Origin: Protula sp. h YS-2021
Lineage: Eukaryota > Annelida > Polychaeta > Sabellida > Serpulidae
Direction: 5' to 3'
Assembly: GCA_949752745.1 (NCBI GenBank)
Contig: OX457025.1
Location: 47,729,601 to 47,793,600 of the forward strand
DNA: 64,000 bases
The notes under the pieces were generated by a model. It was given only the letters and a program-made list of their open reading frames with translations, had not been told where the DNA came from and searched no databases. This document shows positions 58,501-63,519 of this stretch, piece after piece (the stretch's first letter is position 1; each line of letters starts with the position of its first letter). The translations under genes were made by a program, and so were the position numbers.

Positions 58501-58704
58501 CAAGACACCACGAATCACAAGAAAACGGAAAAGTTCATCAAAGGCCATAGAAGGTCCACAAGCCATCATAATATTAGTCGCGAGATCAGTTTAACTGAGT
58601 TAAAATTACCTCGACCGGGTCCAGCGGGAACGACAACATGTGGCATAGAGGGAGGTGCAAACATCTGTCAAACTCAGCGTGAAGTCGATCCCGAATTCTT
58701 CAAG
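40024..58704 (+). CDS. RAB3IP-like: Rabin8/GRAB-type Rab guanine-nucleotide exchange factor, partial (five exons)
   Basis: Joining 40024-40511, 44763-44892, 52589-52684, 54458-54535 and 58399-58704 gives 366 residues with no stop. Residues about 190-285 form a charged heptad coiled coil with the Sec2/Rabin8/GRAB signature: [27 protein letters not shown], then [20 protein letters not shown]. Vertebrate RAB3IP (Rabin8) and RAB3IL1 (GRAB) have nearly the same words in the same order. The family forms parallel coiled-coil dimers that exchange nucleotide on Rab8/Rab10 or Rab3 and acts with Rab11 and the exocyst in vesicle delivery and ciliogenesis. Residues 1-180 are Ser/Asn-rich and probably disordered. 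Residue 319 is the Ser of an HxRxxS motif. The C-terminal Rab11-binding region was not found before 64000, so the gene is partial. Four complete introns are 4251, 7696, 1773 and 3863 bp. Orthology to RAB3IP versus RAB3IL1 is not decided, because most invertebrates are expected to have one gene. Confidence 0.93.
40751..40875 (+). mobile_element. HINE-like start: perfect hairpin plus CCGT microsatellite
   Basis: CCCCAGCTTAC (40751-40761) and GTAAGCTGGGG (40764-40774) form a perfect 11-bp hairpin with a 2-nt loop. GGTATACC, GACGGTGTCCGTCAGTTAGT and, after some 40 bp, a CTGTCCGTCCGTCCGTCC tract follow. This hairpin-then-microsatellite order recurs at five or more places in the window. Confidence 0.55.
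41285..41485. repeat. Possible SINE-like 3-prime tail
   Basis: A pyrimidine-rich tract (CTTTCTTTCTTACTCTTC...) is followed by GAACGGGACGTTAAACACC and AAACAAACAA. A GACGTTAAAC...CAAACAAA ending is typical of SINE tails from several invertebrate families. No tRNA-like head was recognised upstream, so the assignment is tentative. Confidence 0.35.
42284..43080 (+). mobile_element. HINE/Helentron-like element I: hairpin, CTGT/CCGT tract, four-unit core
   Basis: TAGTCCCCC (42284-42292) and GGGGGACTA (42296-42304) form a hairpin, followed by TATAGTTTTCGGG and a CTGTCCGTCCGTCTGTCCGT tract. Then come four core units starting at about 42357, 42526, 42694 and 42863 (period 168-169 bp), each with GTTAACACACTCAAGCCTA, TATTGTAAATGAGCCATG and CCAAGGACATTGGCCCAG. 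The architecture equals that of the pearl/HINE group of Helentron-derived elements in marine invertebrates. There is no coding sequence. It lies in intron 1. Confidence 0.75.
43090..44090. repeat. Intron 1, right part: degenerate satellite-like units and poly-G tracts
   Basis: Same family as 40560-42280 (CAAAATGCTTCTTCTCCCAC, ATTTTGATCGGATT, TTGGCGATCCGCCAAAAATT). Poly-G tracts of about 16-18 nt are at 43447-43462 and 43605-43623. Confidence 0.75.
44385..44640 (+). mobile_element. HINE-like element with a single core unit
   Basis: A GTCGATCTGTCGGCCTGTCG-type tract (about 44405-44445) is followed by GTTAACACGATAACTT, then ATTGTAAATGGGCCAGGGTC and TCCAAGG. The last two blocks match the core of element I at 42.4-43.0 kb. 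It ends about 120 bp before exon 2. Confidence 0.55.
44763..44892 (+). CDS. RAB3IP-like: Rabin8/GRAB-like exon 2, start of the Sec2 region
   Basis: Acceptor GCATATTCTAG ends at 44762. The first base, T, completes codon 163 (GA+T, Asp), the phase required by exon 1. The nearer alternative AG at 44728 is out of phase. Residues 164-206 include [19 protein letters not shown] and DELLLAQQ, corresponding to the LRSSSxxEVREKGxxRLxEEL segment at the beginning of the family coiled coil. The donor is CAA/GTAAGT at 44893, phase 0. Confidence 0.88.
44893..45480. other. Intron 2, first part
   Basis: Non-coding, with a (CATT)n tract near 45047-45066 and a poly-G tract near 45380-45392. Confidence 0.5.
45488..46340 (+). 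repeat. Hairpin-led tandem array, unit about 140 bp, with an inserted MITE
   Basis: TTCGCTAC and GTAGCGAA (about 45491-45509) form a hairpin. Units follow in which AGGTCACCGAG-like blocks start at 45681, 45822, 45961 and 46262. Each holds ACCGTTTTCGAGATAATGG, CTTCCGGTTTTTGAC and CAAAGGGTCGAAAATAAGCT. The long last interval is explained by the 151-bp insertion at 46092-46242. The array is in intron 2. Confidence 0.75.
46092..46242. mobile_element. CAGGGTTC-ended MITE with 5-bp target duplication
   Basis: The left end is CAGGGTTCGCGCTGG and the right end, on the opposite strand, is CAGGGTTCGAGTTGG (two mismatches in 15). GCCAT stands directly before and directly after the element. The uninterrupted satellite unit next door reads ...ACATTGCCCATGACCG..., which confirms a clean insertion. 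Terminal sequence is hAT-like, but the duplication is 5 bp, as described for hAT5-type elements, rather than 8 bp. Confidence 0.8.
46740..47030. other. GC-rich unassigned block in intron 2
   Basis: About 290 bp with distinctly higher GC content than its surroundings and no satellite phrases, bounded by AT-rich DNA. No coding frame or known RNA was recognised. It could be a SINE body or another element. Confidence 0.35.
47095..47645. repeat. TATCTCGAGAAC/GACGTCATTACGTAAAAATC repeat, intron 2
   Basis: About two units with TATCTCGAGAAC, ATTACGTAAAAATCTTGTG, TTTTGACGCGTGTGA and GCTTGGTAGGTTCG. Related arrays stand at 49625-50045, 55085-55360, 56885-57135 and 60360-61440. Confidence 0.7.
48114..49298 (+). 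mobile_element. Tc1/mariner-like non-autonomous transposon, copy 1 (intron 2)
   Basis: Both ends carry the same inverted repeat of about 29 bp beginning CAGATACGCTTGCGACAAAC and continuing GCAAAAATA, flanked by TA on each side (48112-48113 and 49299-49300). The 1185-bp interior has no transposase. It contains repeated GCAATAAA/TTGCGAC words near both ends and a poly-C tract (about 48693-48708). A second copy in the opposite orientation is at 62161-63381. TA duplication and simple inverted ends suit the Tc1/mariner superfamily, but the mobilising transposase is unknown. Confidence 0.8.
49455..49630. repeat. (CA)n-rich microsatellite
   Basis: Interrupted CA/CACACT tract. The Cys/Val-rich minus frames across it are artefacts. 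Confidence 0.9.
49631..50045. repeat. GACGTCA-containing repeat array, intron 2
   Basis: Units of the family described at 47095, preceded by a CA tract. A perfect TGACGTCA is at 49678-49685. Confidence 0.7.
50065..51400. repeat. Satellite-like array with GCGATTCGC hairpins, intron 2
   Basis: Begins with TATAGCTGTCGTTGAAAGTATG and GTATGTACGCTTTTAAGTCG, then units of 130-150 bp with CTTGAAATTTTAAGTGA, GTAGCAGGCGTTACTACC, CTGGCTATTACTTTTTT and GGCGATTCGCCAAAAA. From about 50940 the units switch to the type found in intron 1. A sister array is at 52995-54260. Confidence 0.75.
51407..52114 (+). mobile_element. HINE/Helentron-like element II with both terminal hairpins
   Basis: ATCCCCCGT gaa ACGGAGGGAT (51407-51428) opens the element, followed by TATAGTTTTGAAC and a GTCTGTCCGTCTGTCCGTCT tract. 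Core units start at 51479, 51648, 51816 and 51983 (period 167-169 bp), each with TCTCACGCGCCTACAGGCC, GCAGTGCAGTGACCAAGAAT and ACAAAATGGCGGACTTTTG. It closes with the hairpin ATCCCCC/GGGGGAT at 52099-52114. It ends about 470 bp before exon 3 and encodes nothing. Confidence 0.8.
52130..52560. repeat. Degenerate satellite units up to exon 3
   Basis: Intron 1-type units (GGCGATCCGCC-like AGCGATCCGCCAAAAATTGG, CAATTTTCAAAACGCTTCT). Sequence from about 52440 appears unique and leads to the exon 3 acceptor. Confidence 0.6.
52589..52684 (+). CDS. RAB3IP-like: Rabin8/GRAB-like exon 3, Sec2 core
   Basis: Acceptor CTTTTTTCAG ends at 52588 and donor GAG/GTATAA begins at 52685. The 96 nt encode residues 207-238: [18 protein letters not shown], then [14 protein letters not shown]. 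This is the most diagnostic family segment, since EELTASLFE is nearly invariant in Rabin8, GRAB and Sec2 relatives. It belongs to the part of the coiled coil that contacts the Rab. The exon is phase 0 at both ends. Confidence 0.95.
52685..54457. repeat. Intron 3: satellite-like array
   Basis: From about 52995 to 54260 units of 130-170 bp repeat GTCTTACTGTCTTGAAATTT, AAGTGAAGGTAGCAGGCGTT, CTACCTGGCTATTACTTTTT, GATTGGCCAAAAATTGGCGA and GTAAAATCTTAACTA. The array starts like 50065 (GTACGCTTTTAAGTTGAAAA). The rest, about 52685-52990 and 54260-54457, is without recognised features. Confidence 0.75.
54458..54535 (+). CDS. RAB3IP-like: Rabin8/GRAB-like exon 4, Sec2 core
   Basis: Acceptor GTGATTGCAG ends at 54457 and donor AAG/GTATGT begins at 54536. 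The 78 nt encode residues 239-264, [20 protein letters not shown] and then KEANSK, matching EEAHKMVREANxKQxxxEKQLKEAxGK of the family. It is phase 0 at both ends. Being only 26 residues long it would be missed without the flanking exons. Confidence 0.93.
54536..55084. other. Intron 4, first part
   Basis: No repeat of the families found elsewhere and no coding evidence. It looks like unique intronic sequence. Confidence 0.45.
55085..55360. repeat. GT tract plus GACGTCA-containing repeat unit
   Basis: GTGTGTGTGTGTCAGTCTGT, then TATCTCGAGAACGAAA, TTTTGACGC-like ATGACGCATG and TGACGTCA at 55257-55264. One unit of the family at 60360-61440. Confidence 0.75.
55363..56630 (+). mobile_element. HINE/Helentron-like element III, core of nearly seven 180-bp units
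   Basis: A hairpin (ATCCGCCGG gaa CCGGACGGAT, 55363-55384) and a CTGTCCGTCTGTCTGTC tract are followed by units beginning TCTCACGCGCCTACAG at 55451, 55631, 55811, 55991, 56170, 56349 and 56528. The period is exactly 180 for the first four intervals to within one base and 179 afterwards. Each unit contains GCATCCCGCAGTGCAGTGAC and AGGATTCGACCGGATC. The core is clearly related to element II. Alternating units differ at the same sites, giving a two-unit higher-order pattern. The last unit breaks off near 56630, with no closing hairpin. Confidence 0.85.
56631..56823 (+). pseudogene. Endonuclease (APE/EEP-type) C-terminal fragment
   Basis: An open + frame of about 62 codons reads [20 protein letters not shown], then [11 protein letters not shown] and [12 protein letters not shown], ending in TAA at 56821-56823. 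The arrangement of an ID(L/I)IFT strand and a (S/T)DHxxV motif, with the catalytic His, is that of exonuclease-endonuclease-phosphatase domains in LINEs, also present in some Helentron proteins. The N-terminal two thirds are missing. It is uninterrupted and adjoins the last unit of the tandem core with no spacer. Confidence 0.65.
56885..57135. repeat. GACGTCA-containing repeat units, intron 4
   Basis: Family of 60360-61440, with TGACGTCA at 56917-56924 and 57074-57081. Confidence 0.75.
57140..57752. repeat. Dispersed repeat shared with 61490-61900 and 63520-64000
   Basis: GTTATTAACTACGCTTGGGA, TTCAGCGTTTTCC and AATGTTCCTGCATTCTTT match 61508-61585. ACAAACCCTTACCGTAGCGT and GTTAGGGTTGTCTTTAGAGT match 63538-63595. 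GACTACTGGGTACA...GGGACACATTTATA matches the window end. Here the parts are contiguous. In the right-hand copy they are separated by inserted elements. Confidence 0.75.
57755..58242. mobile_element. CAGGGTTCCCA-ended non-autonomous element, intron 4
   Basis: The left end is CAGGGTTCCCATGC and the right end, on the opposite strand, is CAGGGTTCCCACGC (13 of 14). TGTTA lies directly outside both ends (57750-57754 and 58243-58247), a 5-bp target duplication like that of the element at 46092. The interior has mirrored runs of ACCTGGAAA and TTCCAGGTT (57780-57920) able to fold back. No transposase. The element ends about 155 bp before exon 5. Confidence 0.7.
58399..58704 (+). CDS. RAB3IP-like: Rabin8/GRAB-like exon 5, end of coiled coil and linker
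   Basis: Acceptor TTGAACAG ends at 58398 and donor AAG/GTATCA begins at 58705. A pyrimidine tract lies at about 58349-58363. It encodes residues 265-366. The first 20, [20 protein letters not shown], agree word for word with the GRAB/Rabin8 consensus. A polar linker follows, with [10 protein letters not shown] at 312-321 (counterpart of the KGHxRxKST region in vertebrates). The exon ends with REVDPEFFK, equivalent to the EVDxxLFxEF start of the C-terminal region. The open frame continues past the donor to 58863, but that extension is intronic repeat. Confidence 0.93.
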
Positions 58705-59040
58705 GTATCATTTCGAGACCAGCCAACTTCGTCGGGCAGGTGTATTCATATCAATAGGGGGCATTCGTCGTCTGATATCTGTATGTGTAAACTTTTTCTT
58801 AAAATGCTTCTTCTCCCACAATCTGAACCGGTTTCCTTTCAAACCTTGTACAATGTTCCCTAGGACTTCATTGAAAAATTACTTTTGGCCATTTGCTAAA
58901 ATTGGGGAAATGGCGGTATTTGGAATTTTCTCATAGCTAATTTTCAAAAATTTTCTTTACGAACAGTTTTGATATGGTTCCTTCAAATTTTGTAAAAGCG
59001 TTTCTTCAGTAGTTCTCTCTTGAAAATTGTTTAACTCCCC
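58705..59040. repeat. Intron 5 start: degenerate satellite units
   Basis: Family of intron 1 (AAAATGCTTCTTCTCCCACA, TTTCCTTTCAAACCTTGTAC). Confidence 0.65.
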
Positions 59041-59430
59041 CGCCACCGCGCGGAGTGCGGGCTCGTGAAGCGCTGTGCGTCCGTCCGACTGTCAGTTTGT
59101 CTCCTACTAATAGTGACAAGATTGTGTGGGCCATGTCACAGTAAGTATCGGTTTATTATCTTTCCCCCGTGTAAACGAGGGATATAGTTATGAGTGTCCG
59201 CCTGTCTGTCTGTCGGCTGGAAACACATGGTTTTGTCCGCGCACGTTCACAAAAATTGTTTAAGGCACGGCTCTGATTTTTTATACAGTGAAAATGTATA
59301 TTGGAGATGTGCATCGTCGTATTATTTTTGAAGTCGGTGAAAAATTGGCAAAATGACAAATTGTCATAAAGTGCTTTGGACCGCACCACTTCACATATAA
59401 CCATTTCTGGTAGTGGAATCCAGGACAAAA
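59041..59430 (+). mobile_element. Two HINE-like 5-prime ends in succession
   Basis: First, GCGTCCGTCCGACTGTC after a GC-rich palindromic stretch (about 59040-59095). Then CCCCCGTGTAAACGAGGG with ATATAGTTATG and CGCCTGTCTGTCTGTCGG (about 59163-59218), which is closely similar to the start of element II. One core-like segment follows (AAAAATTGGCAAAATGACAA). Neither has a multi-unit core. Confidence 0.55.
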
Positions 59431-60315
59431 CGTCCCCGGCGACTAGGTCCCCTGCCATAAAGTATTCGGCTATAATGTCCTGGTCATAAGGTCCCCGAAT
59501 GAATTTAGGACCAAAACGTCCCCAAAGCAAAAAAAAAAAGAAAAAAAAACGCACATGAGAACCTAAATTAACGCTTTTTAAAGTTTACTCCGGCGATATT
59601 GTCCGTAAAGTAACCGCCATAACGTCCCCGGCCATAAGGTATCTAAAAGAATTTAGGGCCAAAAGTCCCCAAAGCAGAAAAAAAAGAATGATAACCTAGA
59701 TTAACGCTTTATTATTCTTTACTTCGGCCATAAGGTCCCTGGCCATAAAGTATTCCGCCATAATGTCCCCGGCTATTAGGTCTCAAAATGAATTTAGGGC
59801 CAAAACGTCCCCGAAGTAAAATTTGTCGTGGAACCAGCACAAAACATCTCTGGCCATAAGCTCCCCGGCCAAAACGTCCGCGACCGTAAGTTCCTCGGCC
59901 ACGTCCCCAAATTAATTTAGGCCAAAACGTCCACAAAGCAAAAAAAAAAAAAATGTGATAACCGAAATTAACGCTTCAGTAACGCTTTATTAAGCTTTAG
60001 AACGCCATAACGTGCAGGATCATAAGGTCTCAAACTGAATTTAGGACAAAAACGTCCCCAGTGCAAAAATGTATGCTAACCTAAATTAACGCTTTATTAA
60101 GCTTTACCACGGCCATAAGTCCCCCCGGCCATGGAGTACCCGGCCATAAGGTCTACAAATGAATTTAGGGCTAGAACGTCCCCAAAGAAATTTTTCTCAG
60201 AAGAATCGATGACAAAACGTCCCCAGTCATCTTATCCGCGGCCGCAAAGTCTTCTGCCATAAGGTCGCCAAACGTTGCCAAAGCAAAAAACCGTAGGACC
60301 ACCTAAATTAAAGCT
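59430..60315. repeat. CCATAAGGTCCCCGG satellite-like array
   Basis: Nested repetition. A 15-20-bp subunit of the type GGCCATAAGGTCCCCGG and AAAACGTCCCC is arranged in blocks of 120-146 bp, each with ATGAATTTAGGGCCAAAACG (near 59502, 59648, 59788, 59908, 60036 and 60164) and CCTAAATTAACGCTTTATTA. A-rich runs follow the CCCAAAGC step. The minus-strand Gly/Arg-rich frames are artefacts. Confidence 0.85.
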
Positions 60316-60359
60316 CTATTAAGCTTTGCAATATTTTTATGTAGACATATAGTTTTGTG

Positions 60360-61440
60360 CGTTCTATATATATATGTATATATATATATGTAGTGTGTGT
60401 GTGTTAGTCTGTTGTAAACAAAATGTTGTCTGTAATATAGCTCGAGAACCAAAATCGGAGAAAGTTATAAATTGGTGGGATAGCGGCTTGATTGGTCCGA
60501 AAGATTCTGTCAAATTTTGTCGTGAGAACAACGAGCGTGTGCTGCGCATGACGTCGTCACGTAAAATATTTATATATTTGAACACGATCTTGTTTGCAAG
60601 ATATCTCGAGAACGAAATGTCGAATCGACTTCAACCTTGATCTGTTCATACCTGGGGTAAGTCGGACGGTTCTGTCAACTTTTGACGCACGTTACATTAT
60701 AATAGAAGGAGTATGACGTCATTACGCAAAAATCTTGTGTGCGAAATTTCTCTGCCGCTGAACATCGGAGAAAGTTCAAACTTGGTGGGATTGTTGCTTG
60801 ATAGGTCCGAAAGCGGCCATCTAATTTTATCGCGAGTATAACGAGTGAGTGCGGCGTGTGACATCAGCACGTAAAACATGTATATATTTTGAACACGATA
60901 TTGTGTGCAAGATATCTCGAGAACGAAATGTCGGATAGACTTCAAACTTGACCTTTTCATTCCTTGGGCACGTCGGACGGTTCTGTCAACTTTTGACGCA
61001 CGCTACATTATTAAGGAAGGCAAATGACGTCATTACACAAAAATCGTATATGCGAAATTTATCGGCCGCTAAACATCGGAGAAAGTGGGTGCAGCGTATG
61101 CCGTCATCACGTAAAATATGTACATAATTTGGGTAAGATCTGGTGTGCAAAATATCTTGATAACGGAAAGTCGAATGGACTTCAAATTTTGTAAGGGTGT
61201 TCCTTGTGTCACTCGGACGGTTGAACGGTTCTATCAACTTTCGAAGGGTGTAGAAATTAAGAACGGCGTATGACGTCTTTACGTTGAAATCTCATATGTG
61301 TGTACATTTCTCAGCCGCTAAACATCGAATAAAGTTGAAACATGGTGGGAATGTTGCTTGGTAAGTCCGAACAAGTCTGTCAGATGTATCCGAACGTCAT
61401 TGAATAAAAATGTCTCGGTAGCGGAACATCGGATCGACTT
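60360..61440. repeat. Tandem array of the TATCTCGAGAACGAAATG / TGACGTCATTACG family
   Basis: Preceded by a TATATA/GTGTGTGTG tract and TTAGTCTGTTGT. Units of about 310 bp (ATATCTCGAG at 60601 and 60912, then a shorter unit at 61152) repeat GTCGGACGGTTCTGTCAACT, TTTTGACGCACG, GCGTATGACGTCATTACG, CCGCTGAACATCGGAGAAAG and GATTGTTGCTTG. Perfect TGACGTCA at 60714-60721 and 61025-61032. Confidence 0.85.
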
Positions 61441-61489
61441 TCCGCTCCACCTCCTCCCCACCCCCCACCCCGCTCCCCCCTTTTCCCGG

Positions 61490-62160
61490 CTCTTTTGTTA
61501 ATGAAGGATAGTTATTAACTATGCTTGGGATTTCAGCGTTTTCCAGAACATTCTCCAATGTTCCTGCATTCTTTTGACATAGTTAAAAACATTAGCTGCA
61601 CAATTATCGATCGCTTCTTAGATTTCGTGTGATTGGCCTTTTTGTGTGTTACAGCTATTAACTATTAGCACCTATTAACATGTTTTCATTTTGCTGCCAA
61701 GCGGTTCCACACATGGGAGTAATTACGTAGCGGCTCGCAATGTTTGTGCATTGCCTGGAGCTAGCTTTCATTTTTTAAAGTGGGTCAGCTGATACATTGT
61801 GTTATGACAAGCAGCGCACTATTTTGACACCAAAATGCCTTTCCCCACTGTCCCACCGAAGTTGGTCATGTGTGGCACAGTTATGAAGAATGCCTTTTTT
61901 CTAGTGCTATAACTCACATTTTCCAGTCACGGAAAACTCTGGGAATTTGAAAATTCTCATGGAAAACTCAGGGAATTTAATTTTTGGAAATTTCCAGGTT
62001 TTCCAGGGTATTTCCACGTGAATTTTTCACTTACAAAATTGGATAGATTTAATAAGACATTGTTTCTTTTTCTAAGCGTTTAAGAGAAATAGTGGAATGC
62101 GGAGTTGATGACTATTGTTTTTGAACCAAAATATGTAAGTATTGGAACTTCTTGAATATA
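61490..62160. repeat. Left part of the dispersed repeat seen at 57140, then CTGGAAA-type repeat
   Basis: 61508-61900 matches 57140-57310. From about 61915 to 62010 the words GGAAAACTC, GGGAATTT and TTTCCAGG recur, and they recur again at 63470-63520 beyond the Tc1-like copy, where the segment ends in GGTGGCCACCCTG. The latter is a hAT-style end, so the CTGGAAA stretches may be one hAT-like element that received the Tc1-like insertion. Confidence 0.6.
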
Positions 62161-63381
62161 CAGATACGCTTGCGACAAACGCAAAAATATGTTGGAATAA
62201 AACGCAAAAAGTTGCAATTTTTTATTGCAACTTATTGCATTTTATTGCATCTAGCCGCGATCCAATATTTCAGAGGACGCGTCCTGAGCATGCAATATGT
62301 TGCGACATATTTCATAATGATGTTAAGATTACACCTTGAGCAAACATTCACGCAAGCGATTTAATCCCCCTGCGCATTCACTCCAATTGCATGTGCTCTA
62401 TGTAAACAAGTCAATATTTCAGCTGTATGTGTGGACGTGTAATAGGCTGTATTTTTGTTTAAAATTATTGTATAAGTGCATGTTCTCGGGCGACATGAAA
62501 TAAAATTAAAAATGGAATGCCAGTTTTATGTGCCTGGGAGATTACTGTCCAAGGAATGCCAGTGTTAACTAATATTAAAGAAAAGCTTTTAATTTTAATT
62601 TCTGTTCCTTTCTTTCTCATCTGTTTTTATCTGTCATATTTAAGTGAAAAGCGAATAAATTTACATGAATAGTGTCTTTCGTTTAAACACCACATCAAAA
62701 AGTTAGCTTTCTGACCGGAGAGGGGGGGGGGGGGGGTGTAAAATAGAATTGGAATTACAAATGGGAAAAAAATATACAATTTTTTATTCAGGCCTGTGGG
62801 GGTGGTTTTAGTCTTGAACTGAGGATAACATGACGGCAGGGGTGGTAGAAAAGGTTTGAAAAAATTAGTGGCTATTTGGTTATCAAATTTTTTTACTTAA
62901 AAAGCGATATAGTTATAACAGAATAATTTCATAATAAAAGAAGTGAACTCATATCCACATGTGAGTTAACACAGCGTTTTTAAATTAACATTTTACACCC
63001 TTTCAGAAAATAAAAGGTGTAATCCTCAGTTTGGAAAATAAATGGTCATGCACACTAGAACAACATGAAATATTTAAACACTGCTAGCATCATACCATCC
63101 CACACAATACTTCCTGTGTGCAAACAAAATGCGCATTACTGGGGATTAGCTGATGCGATAACGACAGTACACAATGCAAAACATTAAAAGACAAGGTGTT
63201 GCATAACACTCAGGCCAGTTACAATGTACAGTATGTAAAATTTGTTGCGATTTATTGCGGCCTTCCAAATGCATTTTGCGACACGCAGGACGGGTTTTGT
63301 TTCATTTTTCTGCAACAAAATGCATTAATTTTTTTAAATTTATTGCGACTGTTATTTTTGCGTTTGTCGCAAGCGTATCTG
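62161..63381 (-). mobile_element. Tc1/mariner-like non-autonomous transposon, copy 2 (intron 5 or 3-prime flank)
   Basis: Starts CAGATACGCTTGCGACAAAC and ends with its reverse complement, flanked by TA (62159-62160 and 63382-63383). Its 1221 bp match copy 1 (48114-49298) in reverse orientation over the whole length, including a poly-G tract at about 62712-62727 opposite the poly-C tract of copy 1. Small indels separate the two. No transposase. Confidence 0.8.
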
Positions 63382-63519
63382 TATATTGCCTATGGCCACT
63401 CTCTTTCGAGCATATATAGATTTCTTGGCGATGCCCTTTTGAATCATGCCAAAATTCATTGGAATTAAAACCTCTGGAAAACTCAGGGAATTTCGTTTCG
63501 GATTCCAGGTGGCCACCCT

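Noticed and set aside
58705..58863. Extension of the exon 5 frame beyond 58704
   Set aside because: A GTATCA donor follows AAG at the place where the family protein continues in a new exon, and the extension consists of the satellite-like repeat found in other introns.
59712..59936. Gly/Arg-rich minus-strand frame resembling an RGG protein
   Set aside because: Produced by the CCATAAGGTCCCCGG satellite; no independent support.
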